NCBI GenBank assembly: GCA_031292755.1
Contig: JARLGM010000057.1
Location: forward strand, 1-36,495
DNA: 36,495 bases
Source of the DNA: Candidatus Sulfopaludibacter sp.
GTDB lineage: Bacteria > Acidobacteriota > Terriglobia > Bryobacterales > Bryobacteraceae
Direction: 5' to 3'
Program-made: the position numbers and the translations under genes
Notes under the pieces: generated by a model
What the model saw: only the letters and a program-made list of their open reading frames with translations
The model's database searches: none
Told to the model about the DNA's origin: nothing
Shown: piece by piece, positions 16,058 to 22,267 of the stretch
Numbering within the stretch: position 1 is the first letter of the stretch
How the letters are laid out: the number at the start of each line of letters is the position of its first letter

Positions 16058-16768
16058 ATGCGCGATTACTTTACATCACAAAGTTCTCTGCACGTCGGGA
16101 TCATCATGGATGGCAATGGCCGCTGGGCCACGGCGCGGGGCCTACCGCGGCTGGCGGGGCACGAGGCGGGCGCCGAGGCAGTGAATCGCGTGGTGGAGGC
16201 GGCGCCGGGATGCGGCGTGGCGGTGCTGACGCTGTTCGCATTCTCATCGGACAATTGGAGCCGCCCGAAGAAGGAAGTGGCCGCGTTGATGCGGCTGTTC
16301 GCCTGCTATCTGGAACGCGAGACGGCACGCTGCGTGGAAAATGGAATCCGGCTGGAAGTGATTGGCCGGCGCGATCGCTTGAGCCGGAAGCTGCTGGCGG
16401 CTATCGGAAAGGCGGAGCGCGCCACGGCTGGAGGCTCGGCGCTTCGCTTACGGATCGCGGTGGACTACTCCGCGCGGGATGCAATACTGGCGGCGGCGCG
16501 CGGGCTGCCGCAACTCTCGCGCGAGTCGTTGGAGGTGCGCCTGGGGCCGCCGGTGGACCTGCTGATCCGGACCGGCGGCGAACAGCGGCTCAGCGACTTT
16601 ATGTTGTGGGAATGCGCCTATGCCGAACTGGTGTTTGCCCGCCGCATGTGGCCCGATTTCGATGCCGCGGACCTGGCCTCGGCGCTCCAGGACTTCCACT
16701 GCCGGGAGCGGCGCTTCGGCGCAGTGCCGGTTCCCTCCGTTCGCCGCGAGGAAGCCTGGCTGGATTAG
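16058..16768 (+). CDS. uppS: Undecaprenyl diphosphate synthase (cis-prenyltransferase)
   Basis: 236 residues. It condenses isopentenyl diphosphate units onto farnesyl diphosphate to make the C55 carrier lipid for peptidoglycan and O-antigen. Catalytic motifs are intact: [10 protein letters not shown] with Asp18, [18 protein letters not shown], and [21 protein letters not shown] region with the diphosphate-binding arginines and terminal Glu. The segment before RTGGE is a little shorter than in E. coli UppS (253 residues). The ATG follows an AGGGGG with about 12 bases between. It is not next to cdsA, dxr or frr as the housekeeping copy often is, so it may be a second, short-chain or dedicated cis-prenyltransferase. 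It starts 13 bp after the regulator gene. Confidence 0.92.
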   Translation: MRDYFTSQSSLHVGIIMDGNGRWATARGLPRLAGHEAGAEAVNRVVEAAPGCGVAVLTLFAFSSDNWSRPKKEVAALMRLFACYLERETARCVENGIRLEVIGRRDRLSRKLLAAIGKAERATAGGSALRLRIAVDYSARDAILAAARGLPQLSRESLEVRLGPPVDLLIRTGGEQRLSDFMLWECAYAELVFARRMWPDFDAADLASALQDFHCRERRFGAVPVPSVRREEAWLD

Positions 16769-16875
16769 ACACAGTGCTGTAGCCGCCGCCGCAAGGCCGT
16801 TTTCGCGACCGTTGAGTTCTGACGGCGCTGCCGCAACATTGGTCCCGTTGAGCACGCAGCAACGATAATGGTTGT

Positions 16876-17334
16876 GTGCGCAAGCGAGTTCTCATGCAGG
16901 TTCTACAAGGGACGGCGGATGCGAACATCCGATTTGAAGACCTGCGGTCACTTCTGGGCGCGCTTGGATTCGCTGAGCGTATCAGAGGCGATCATCACAT
17001 CTTTTCCAAACCGGGCGTGGCCGAGATCCTAAACCTCCAGCCGCGTGGTTCTCTGACGAAACCCTACCAGGTCAGGCAGGTTCGTTCAGTGATCATCCGG
17101 TATAAACTAGCGGAAGGGACCGAATCGACGAAATACGAGATCATCCTTTACTGGAGCGTTGACGATGACGCGTTCATCGCCGAAGTTCCCGAGTTGCCCG
17201 GTTGTGCGGCTGATGGTCCCACTCGGCAGGAGGCGCTGGCGAATGCCGAGATCGTGATTCAGGAATGGATCGAAACCGCTCAGGAATTCGGGCGGCCGAT
17301 ACCTGAGCCGAAGGGACGGCTCTTATTCGCCTGA
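16876..17334 (+). CDS. HicA toxin and HicB antitoxin fused in one protein
   Basis: 152 residues. Residues 1-77 match HicA mRNA interferases (ADANIRFEDLRSLLGALGF, GDHHIFSKPG with His40/His41, LNLQPRGSLTKPYQVRQVR). Residues 86-152 match the HicB antitoxin partial-RNase-H fold (KYEIILYWSVDDDAFIAEVP, ELPGCAADGPTRQEAL, ending IPEPKGRLLFA). Normally these are two genes. Here no stop separates them, and the codon where HicB would start is ACG (17128-17130), one base from ATG, followed by AAA TAC GAG as in a typical MKYE start. HicB's extra DNA-binding domain is absent, as in short HicB forms. I use GTG 16876, which gives the usual HicA N-terminus; no ribosome site is clear. Whether the chain is an inert relic or a self-inhibited toxin is unknown. 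Confidence 0.85.
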   Translation: MRKRVLMQVLQGTADANIRFEDLRSLLGALGFAERIRGDHHIFSKPGVAEILNLQPRGSLTKPYQVRQVRSVIIRYKLAEGTESTKYEIILYWSVDDDAFIAEVPELPGCAADGPTRQEALANAEIVIQEWIETAQEFGRPIPEPKGRLLFA

Positions 17335-17392
17335 TGCCGAGGATACATCAAGGCCACTCGCCCGTTCAAGCGCCCAATCCGTCGAAATGCTT

Positions 17393-17486
17393 CGGAAGGC
17401 GCGCCGTGCGATACAACCCCCCAATATGGTTAAAGGCATCGAGCATACTGCTATAGCTCACGCGATCCGCAGGGGCTGCCCCAATG
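17393..17486 (+). repeat. Decayed copy of the VOC-gene promoter and 5' end (direct repeat A)
   Basis: This 94-bp stretch aligns with 18559-18652 in the same orientation at roughly 84% by eye, with one single-base gap on each side. A central 30 bp (17425-17454 against 18590-18619) is identical and spans the start codon. It carries the -10-like ATACAA, the ATG at 17426 and the first codons (MVKGIEHTAIA). A one-base loss then shifts the frame, and it stops at 17545 after 39 residues. It is the dead start of a second VOC gene. Confidence 0.85.
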
Positions 17487-17545
17487 AGCGCCGTTCGAAT
17501 GCTGCGTCATCACCGATTGGCGGGCATAGATGCGGTTGCCGGTAG
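17426..17545 (+). pseudogene. Truncated, frameshifted VOC-family gene start
   Basis: The frame opens with the same ten codons as the intact VOC gene at 18591 (MVKGIEHTAI) and then diverges after a one-base deletion near 17455, ending at TAG 17545. The rest of the VOC fold is missing. The 3' end of the ChaN-like gene on the other strand (stop at 17510) lies across it, so that gene's last dozen codons are read from the opposite strand of the remnant. Confidence 0.75.
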
Positions 17546-18304
17546 TCCTGTAGACAAAACGCCGTCGTAACCCGGATGCGGGGATACCAATGTGATACCA
17601 CGACTCACCCCTCCGCTTGACTCTAGAGTGTGCGGCCCACAAGCGCTATCTTGACAATTCCATGCTTGGCCACCACGGTCCCTCACGACCAGAGACACGG
17701 TTCGCGCCGGCGGAAGGAACGAGGCCATTAGTCGGTAAGGGCCGACTTCTGCCAGGATCTTCTTGCAGGCATGGACGTTGCCGGTCAGTGCAATGACGAG
17801 CGTATCTGGACTATGCTCTGCTGCGCTGAGAAGAGCCGAGGCCATCCGCACTTCTCCCTTTGCTGCGGATTCACCCGCGCGCGCCACGGAAAAAGCAATG
17901 ACGCCGGACACAACACCGTCTCTCTTCAGCCCACGCAATTGTGAAACCAGCGTCAGCATGGCGGTGCTGGTCCTGCCGTCATGGTGCTTCCATTCCTCCG
18001 CCGAAAACAGCACCTTGATTCCGGCGTCGTAGCTTCCAGAATCCATAAACGTATCGAGGGCGCGTTGGTCTCGAAGCTCCACCCCAACCAGGATGGGTCG
18101 CTTCGTTTGACGAGCGGAGCAAACCAGATCTGCAAAGATCGCCGGCTCGGTCGTCCCATGCATCTCGCCGACAAGCACGAACTGAGCTCCGTGGCGAGCC
18201 CACAACTGTTCAGCTCCCGGAATTGGTGAGCACTGAGGACGCTCCTCTGCCTGGGCTGTCAGCATTATGCAAGATACGGCCAACAGTTTCGCTAAGTGGA
18301 ACAC
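17510..18304 (-). CDS. Secreted ChaN/TraB-like protein of unknown function
   Basis: 264 residues from the chosen GTG. Residues ~3-20 (FHLAKLLAVSCIMLTAQA) look like a short export signal. The mature part has a pattern I associate with the ChaN/EreA/TraB-like superfamily: FVLVGEMHGTTEPAIFADL near residue 42, ILVGVELRDQRALDTF near 71, a region EEWKHHDGRTSTAML, and LVIALTGNVHACKK with a conserved His. Such proteins bind haem or act as hydrolases; the substrate here is unknown. Starts are uncertain: TTG at 18331 adds nine residues; GTG 18304 has GGAGAG immediately upstream. The last ~12 residues overlap the VOC remnant, suggesting the original C-terminus was replaced. It lies between two direct 94-bp repeats, 1.07 kb apart. 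Confidence 0.68.
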   Translation of the reverse strand: MFHLAKLLAVSCIMLTAQAEERPQCSPIPGAEQLWARHGAQFVLVGEMHGTTEPAIFADLVCSARQTKRPILVGVELRDQRALDTFMDSGSYDAGIKVLFSAEEWKHHDGRTSTAMLTLVSQLRGLKRDGVVSGVIAFSVARAGESAAKGEVRMASALLSAAEHSPDTLVIALTGNVHACKKILAEVGPYRLMASFLPPARTVSLVVRDRGGQAWNCQDSACGPHTLESSGGVSRGITLVSPHPGYDGVLSTGLPATASMPANR

Positions 18305-18385
18305 CTCTCCATCATAGATCGGGAGCGCCAACGGACTTTCCGGAAAGCAGTAGCATGTTCACCGATCAGCGGTCCATTACCAACT

Positions 18386-18406
18386 GCCCGCGGCGGCGGG
18401 CTTTCT
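18386..18406 (+). terminator. Weak candidate hairpin terminator
   Basis: GCCCGC-GGCG-GCGGGC forms a 6-bp GC stem with a 4-base loop, followed by TTTCT. The T tract is short and no plus-strand gene ends just upstream, so it may be chance in GC-rich DNA. It lies in the 286-bp gap between the ChaN-like and VOC genes, where I see no gene. Confidence 0.2.
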
Positions 18407-18558
18407 GCTCCAAGGCGATGAGATGCCGAGGTGTCCCATGGGAAAGGCGCCAGGAGGCGTAAACGGGACGTTGAACGGGATCTTCGGTTCCGGCGAGCGG
18501 CGGCATATCGCGGTATGGCAAACCTTTCGCCAACAGGTCTACGGCTTCAACAAGAGGC

Positions 18559-18652
18559 CGGAAGGCGCGGCGTACGATACAATCTCCAGTATGGTTAAAG
18601 GCATCGAGCATACTGCTATCGCCTCACCCGATCCGCACCGCCTTGCTCAATG
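18559..18652 (+). repeat. Intact promoter and 5' end of the VOC gene (direct repeat B)
   Basis: Partner of the decayed copy at 17393-17486. It includes a -10-like TACAAT at 18578-18583 only seven bases before the ATG at 18591, which fits a leaderless transcript. In the dead copy this hexamer reads TACAAC. Confidence 0.8.
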
Positions 18653-18971
18653 GTATGTAGACTACCTGGACTTTGTGGTGAATTATCGCTCCGGATCCAG
18701 CAAGACGGTCTTCGTCAAAGCGGTCAATGGTTCCATGATCGAAATCATCGAAGCTCGAAACTCCGGCACCACGACGGATATGCGCGACGCCGGCCTGCGC
18801 CATCTGGCCATCGACGTGGACGATTTCGGCGCGGCCTATGCCCGCCTGAGTGCGGCGGGTGTGAAATTCCTCACGGAACCGGAAACCAAGGGAGGGAACA
18901 CGATCGCATTCTTTACGGATTGCGACGGCAACATTCTTCACCTGCTGCATCGTGAAGTGCCTTTGCCCTAA
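18591..18971 (+). CDS. VOC-family protein (glyoxalase/dioxygenase fold)
   Basis: 126 residues with the paired beta-alpha-beta-beta-beta layout of the vicinal oxygen chelate family: IEHTAIASPDPHRLAQWYVD at the N-terminus, a strand with MIEIIEA, then LRHLAIDVDDFGAAYARL and a closing strand DCDGNILHLLHRE. Likely metal ligands are His7 of IEHTAI, Glu of MIEIIEA, His of LRHLAIDV and a C-terminal acidic or His residue, as in glyoxalase-type enzymes. The substrate cannot be assigned. The frame is open upstream to 18423, but the ATG at 18591 is marked by the duplicated promoter, the -10-like TACAAT and the fold's N-terminus. The next gene starts 20 bp downstream. Confidence 0.88.
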   Translation: MVKGIEHTAIASPDPHRLAQWYVDYLDFVVNYRSGSSKTVFVKAVNGSMIEIIEARNSGTTTDMRDAGLRHLAIDVDDFGAAYARLSAAGVKFLTEPETKGGNTIAFFTDCDGNILHLLHREVPLP

Positions 18972-18991
18972 ATGCGGGCTATCCTACGAGC

Positions 18992-19897
18992 ATGGACAGG
19001 CGGGCGTTTCTGGCAATGGCGGCGTTGGCCGCGACAGGTCGCGCGGTAGTGCGCGGCATGACGCTGCACTTAAGCTGCGGAGCTTTGGGAATCGCCGCGA
19101 ACCAGCGGCAGGCCATCGACCTGGCGGCGAAGCACGGGTTCGACGCGGTGGATGCCGACGGCAAATATCTGGGCGGGCTCGGCGTGGCGGAATTGAGCGA
19201 CCTGCTCGGATACATGAAGTCGAAAAGCGTGGGCTGGGCCATGGCCGCGCTGCCGGTGGATTTCCGGCGAGACGAGGCAACATTCGCGGCCGGCATCGCG
19301 GCCTTTCCCGCCTTCGTGCGCGGCGTGCAGCGCGCCGGCGTCCGCATGGTCACCACCTATGTGCTGCCCATGAGCAACGAGCACCCCTACCTGGCGAATT
19401 TCAAACTGCACGCGGCGCGTTTGCGGCAGGTGGCCAGCGTGCTGAACGACTCCGGAATGCGATTGGGCGTGGAATATGTGGCACCCAAGACTCTGTGGGC
19501 CTCGCAGCGATACCCGTTCGCCCATACCATGGCGGAGATGCGCGAACTGCTGGGCGAAATCGGCCTGCCCAATACCGGCCTGGTGATCGATAGCTGGCAC
19601 TGGTATCATGCCGGCGATCAGGCGGCGGACATTCTGGCGCTACGCGCCTCGGACGTGGTCTCGGTGGATCTGAACGATGCGCCCACGGGCGTTCCCAAGG
19701 ATCAAATGGTGGACGGCAAACGCGAACTGCCGGCGGCGACGGGCGTCGTCGATGTGAAAAGCTTCCTGGGCGCATTGCAAACGATCGGGTTCCAGGGTCC
19801 GGTGCGCGCCGAGCCTTTTAACGATGCGGTGCGGCACATGACCGCGGACGATGCCGCGGAGGCGGCACACAGCGGCCTGGTGAAGGCATTTTCGTAA
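18992..19897 (+). CDS. Tat-exported sugar phosphate isomerase/epimerase-like TIM-barrel protein
   Basis: 301 residues. The N-terminus MDRRAFLAMAALAATGRA is a twin-arginine type signal (RRAFL). Residues ~25-300 form an AP-endonuclease-2/xylose-isomerase-like TIM barrel: AIDLAAKHGFDAVDADG, LGVEYVAPKTLWA with a probable metal-binding Glu, LVIDSWHWYHAGD with Asp and His ligands, DVVSVDLNDAPTG and VRAEPFND with a further Glu. These positions match the metal site of the family, which acts on sugars or inositol derivatives; the substrate is unknown. TATCCT at 18980-18985 lies six bases before the ATG, a leaderless-type promoter, so it may have its own start as well as read-through from the VOC gene. 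Confidence 0.88.
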   Translation: MDRRAFLAMAALAATGRAVVRGMTLHLSCGALGIAANQRQAIDLAAKHGFDAVDADGKYLGGLGVAELSDLLGYMKSKSVGWAMAALPVDFRRDEATFAAGIAAFPAFVRGVQRAGVRMVTTYVLPMSNEHPYLANFKLHAARLRQVASVLNDSGMRLGVEYVAPKTLWASQRYPFAHTMAEMRELLGEIGLPNTGLVIDSWHWYHAGDQAADILALRASDVVSVDLNDAPTGVPKDQMVDGKRELPAATGVVDVKSFLGALQTIGFQGPVRAEPFNDAVRHMTADDAAEAAHSGLVKAFS

Positions 19898-19909
19898 CGG
19901 AGGCAAGCG

Positions 19910-20794
19910 ATGCTGAGCGGCGACCCGTGGCCCCCTCTGCCCCTCGATGAGTGGCAGGACACCTGCAAGACCCTGCACATGTGGCTGCAAGTGGTGGGTA
20001 AGATCCGCATGACCCTGAGCCCGCCGTTGAACCACTGGTGGCACGTTTCGCTTTACGTGAATGCGCGCGGGCTTTCCACGTCTCCGATTCCTTATGGCGA
20101 TGGCGTGTTCGAAATCCAGTTTGATTTTCTGGAGCACCGGTTGGAAATGGTGACCTGCGGCGGCGCGCGCGAGGTGCTGCCCCTGCAACCCGAATCCGTG
20201 GCAGCGTTCTACGCCAAGGTAATGGAGGCGCTGCGCGGCCTCGGTATCGAGGTTTCGATCAATACCAAACCGCAGGAGATTCCCGACCCCATTCCGTTCG
20301 AGCAGGACTTCACGCACGCATCCTACGACCGCGAATATGCGCAGCGGTTCTTCCGGATTCTGGTCTCCACCGAAAAGGCGATGCAGCAGTTCCGCTCCAG
20401 CTACCTGGGCAAGAGCAGCCCGGTGCAGTTTTTTTGGGGGTCGATGGATCTATCGTGCGTGCGGTTTTCGGGCCGCCCGGCGGTGCCTCCGCGCAAGGGT
20501 CGCATCACGGGCAATACCCATGAAGAGGTCGCGGTGGGGTTCTGGCCGGGAGCGGGACTGGGAGCCCCGGCGTTTTACGCCTATGCCGCGCCGCAACCGG
20601 CGGGACTGGAAGAGGCGCGGATTCAGCCCGCGGCGGCCGCATGGAACAAGCAGATTGGCGAGTTCATTCTGCTTTACGACGATGTGCGCAAAGCGCCGGA
20701 CCCGGCCGCGGCGCTGCGGGCATTTTTTGACAGCGTGTATACGGCCGCCGCCGAACGCGGCCATTGGGACCGGGCCGCGCTGGAAGGGGCATAG
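19910..20794 (+). CDS. DUF5996 family protein
   Basis: 294 residues, soluble. Recognised by the N-terminal block WPPLPLDEWQDTCKTLHMWL, then MTLSPPLNHWWHVSLYV, and the later VQFFWGSMDLSCVRFSGRP and HEEVAVGFWPG. This is the DUF5996 pattern; no activity is known to me. It has many Trp and Pro residues and no membrane segment. Start ATG 19910 follows a GGAGG about eight bases upstream (19900-19904). It is 12 bp after the isomerase-like gene and 10 bp before the zinc-finger gene, so the three are probably one transcript. Confidence 0.85.
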   Translation: MLSGDPWPPLPLDEWQDTCKTLHMWLQVVGKIRMTLSPPLNHWWHVSLYVNARGLSTSPIPYGDGVFEIQFDFLEHRLEMVTCGGAREVLPLQPESVAAFYAKVMEALRGLGIEVSINTKPQEIPDPIPFEQDFTHASYDREYAQRFFRILVSTEKAMQQFRSSYLGKSSPVQFFWGSMDLSCVRFSGRPAVPPRKGRITGNTHEEVAVGFWPGAGLGAPAFYAYAAPQPAGLEEARIQPAAAAWNKQIGEFILLYDDVRKAPDPAAALRAFFDSVYTAAAERGHWDRAALEGA

Positions 20795-20804
20795 AGGGGA
20801 ATTC

Positions 20805-21071
20805 ATGGCGAAACAATGTACTCACCTGGACGAGATTCGTTTCAAGACCACTAACAAACATGTCTGTGAAGAGTGCGTGAAGATGGGCGACAAATGGGTC
20901 CACCTGCGCTTATGCCTGGAATGCGGGCACGTGGGTTGTTGCGATTCTTCCAAGAACAAGCACGCCACAAAGCATTTCCACGGCAGCCATCATCCGCTGG
21001 TGCGGTCTATCGAGCCGGGCGAAAGCTGGGTGTGGTGCTACGTGGATAACGAGATGGTCGGCGAGTTGTGA
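20805..21071 (+). CDS. UBP-type zinc finger protein
   Basis: 88 residues that consist almost wholly of a ZnF-UBP domain: paired ligands in KQCTHLDEI, HVCEEC, RLCLECGHVGCCDS and HATKHFHGSHHPLV, closing with SWVWCYVDNEM. In eukaryotes this fold binds the C-terminal Gly-Gly tail of free ubiquitin in deubiquitinases and HDAC6. In bacteria it occurs as small stand-alone proteins of unknown role. AGAGGGGA sits six bases before the ATG, a good ribosome site. It is the last gene of the plus-strand run and converges with the DUF1080 gene (8 bp between stops). Confidence 0.9.
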   Translation: MAKQCTHLDEIRFKTTNKHVCEECVKMGDKWVHLRLCLECGHVGCCDSSKNKHATKHFHGSHHPLVRSIEPGESWVWCYVDNEMVGEL

Positions 21072-21078
21072 GCCGGCC

Positions 21079-21684
21079 CTATAACGGCCGCATCATCAGA
21101 TTCCGGAATTGCACCACGCTGCCTTTGTTGTGCTGTTGCAGGGCCAGGTAGCCTTTGGTATACGTGTTCTTCAGGTCCACAAAATCGGTGACCATTTTGT
21201 CATTCACCAGGATGACGATGTGATTGCCGTGGACGATGGTCTGCTGAGTCCACCAGGTATCGTCGGGAATCAATTGCTCGAGAACCTTGGACATGCCGTA
21301 GAGACTTCCGGTGCGCTGGGGGTCGGGCGATGTATTCTCTACCTGGGATTCGTAGCCCTTGGGGAACCCGGGACCGAAGGCTGCACGCGTATACATGCCG
21401 GAGTTGCCGCTATGGTTGAGCCGCACCTCGGCGCGGAACTCGCAATTCTCGCATTCGCGGACCATCCAGAACAGGTGGCTGCGTTCGCCGTCGCCGGTAA
21501 TGGCTCCGTCCACTGCTTTCCAGCTATCGGGATTGTCGCCCGCCTTCCAGCCGTCGAGGGTTTTGCCGTCGAACATGCTGATCCAGCCGTCTTTGCCGGC
21601 CACCGGCCCGGTTTGATAGGCATGCAGAGCGCCCAGCACGGCGGCCAGCGATAGCGCACCCGCGATGAGGCGTGACTTTTTCAT
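21079..21684 (-). CDS. Secreted DUF1080 protein (3-keto-disaccharide hydrolase-like)
   Basis: 201 residues. A Sec signal MKKSRLIAGALSLAAVLGALHA is followed by a concanavalin-like jelly-roll: GWISMFDGKTLDGWK, WKAVDGAITGDGE, CEFRAEVRLNHSGNSGMYTR, a WTQQTIVHGNHIVILVN strand and a closing LQQHNKGSVVQFRNLMMRPL. DUF1080 domains are frequent in Acidobacteriota and Planctomycetota and are thought to act on glycosides or glycans; activity here is unproven. GGAGAC lies six bases before the ATG. A TATAAG -10-like box is at 21707-21702 on the minus strand. Confidence 0.9.
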   Translation of the reverse strand: MKKSRLIAGALSLAAVLGALHAYQTGPVAGKDGWISMFDGKTLDGWKAGDNPDSWKAVDGAITGDGERSHLFWMVRECENCEFRAEVRLNHSGNSGMYTRAAFGPGFPKGYESQVENTSPDPQRTGSLYGMSKVLEQLIPDDTWWTQQTIVHGNHIVILVNDKMVTDFVDLKNTYTKGYLALQQHNKGSVVQFRNLMMRPL

Positions 21685-21701
21685 GAGATCGTCTCCGTTT
21701 A

Positions 21702-21707
21702 CTTATA
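21702..21707 (-). promoter_or_regulatory. -10 box of the DUF1080 gene
   Basis: On the minus strand TGTATAAG has the extended TG-N-TATAAG form, 17 bases before the ATG at 21684 with a GGAGAC ribosome site between. No good -35 hexamer is seen. Confidence 0.4.
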
Positions 21708-21724
21708 CAGAGTAACGCCCTTAC

Positions 21725-21737
21725 CCCCACAGTGGGG
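21725..21737. promoter_or_regulatory. Short perfect inverted repeat between divergent genes
   Basis: CCCCAC-A-GTGGGG has 6-bp arms around one base. It lies upstream of the DUF1080 -10 box (minus) and of the small Cys-rich gene (plus). The loop is too short for an RNA hairpin, so a protein-binding site is more likely than a terminator. Confidence 0.35.
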
Positions 21738-21802
21738 TAGTCGGCCGTAGCCCGCATAAGACCATTTGTAGAGAAGGCCCTTTCAGGTTATCTTCTTCAC
21801 AA

Positions 21803-21916
21803 ATGGCTCAGAAGCGTGTATGCCTTACCTGTAAGAACAAAGGCTGCGTGGCGAATTGCCGCTTCCGCAAGCCTGCGCCGGCTCGATCGTCTCGTTTGGT
21901 TCAGATCGAGAGATAA
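21803..21916 (+). CDS. Small Cys-rich protein (37 residues)
   Basis: ATG 21803 to TAA 21916 encodes 37 residues: MAQKRVCLTCKNKGCVANC followed by a basic, Pro/Arg-rich tail. Four cysteines in C-x2-C-x4-C-x3-C spacing within 13 residues look like a small zinc- or metal-binding knuckle. Lys and Arg are abundant, so RNA or DNA contact is possible. A TTATCT -10-like hexamer lies about 11 bases upstream (21787-21792). The next small gene starts four bases after its stop. It does not resemble a known family I can name. The compact Cys spacing and tight pairing argue it is real, but codon evidence in so short a frame is weak. Confidence 0.55.
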   Translation: MAQKRVCLTCKNKGCVANCRFRKPAPARSSRLVQIER

Positions 21917-21920
21917 ACGC

Positions 21921-22181
21921 ATGGGCGACCTCTGCCAGATTCGTCGAGGGTACCGCGCCCAGTGGCGTGATATGGCCTTCTTTGTCGAAGGCGAAACCGC
22001 CCGGTGGACTCTGCGTGTTCACCGGGCGTCAGACAGTCAACCGCTGTATGCGGCGGAGCGTTGCGGAATCGGGGCCGCGCGCGCCGCCGCGGTGGAGTTC
22101 GGCGTTTTCCGCGAACTTGGCCCGGCGAGCTCCGTGATTCCCTCCCAGCTTGCCGCCGAACTGAACTGGCAGGAATACTAG
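21921..22181 (+). CDS. Small hypothetical protein, 86 residues
   Basis: 86 residues starting MGDLCQIRRGYRAQWRDMAF. The middle reads like a compact beta-beta-alpha domain: ARWTLRVHRASDSQPLYAAE, then GAARAAAVEFGVFRELGP, ending SQLAAELNWQEY. I recall similar short acidobacterial proteins in which an LYAAERS strand is followed by an Ala-rich helix and FGVFR, but no function is attached to them. It starts four bases after the 37-residue Cys-rich gene, probably on the same transcript. The frame is open upstream to 21816, but those codons lie inside the small gene. Confidence 0.6.
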   Translation: MGDLCQIRRGYRAQWRDMAFFVEGETARWTLRVHRASDSQPLYAAERCGIGAARAAAVEFGVFRELGPASSVIPSQLAAELNWQEY

Positions 22182-22267
22182 TAATCTTCCGCTCATCCTC
22201 CCGCCGCATTTTCAACCCGCAGGTGCACCGTTTGACACGATAGAAGCATCTATTCGAGTGTTCTCTT

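Noticed and set aside
18366..18611. 81-codon minus-strand open frame between the ChaN-like and VOC genes
   Set aside because: The end (RPVYASWRLSHGTPRHLIAL) looks somewhat protein-like, but the start lies inside the VOC gene start, there is no ribosome site and no family is recognised. It could be a gene remnant but is not supportable.
22232..22260. TTGACA considered as the glgP promoter
   Set aside because: No acceptable -10 hexamer occurs 16-18 bases downstream, so only the -35-like match remains and I did not list it as a feature.
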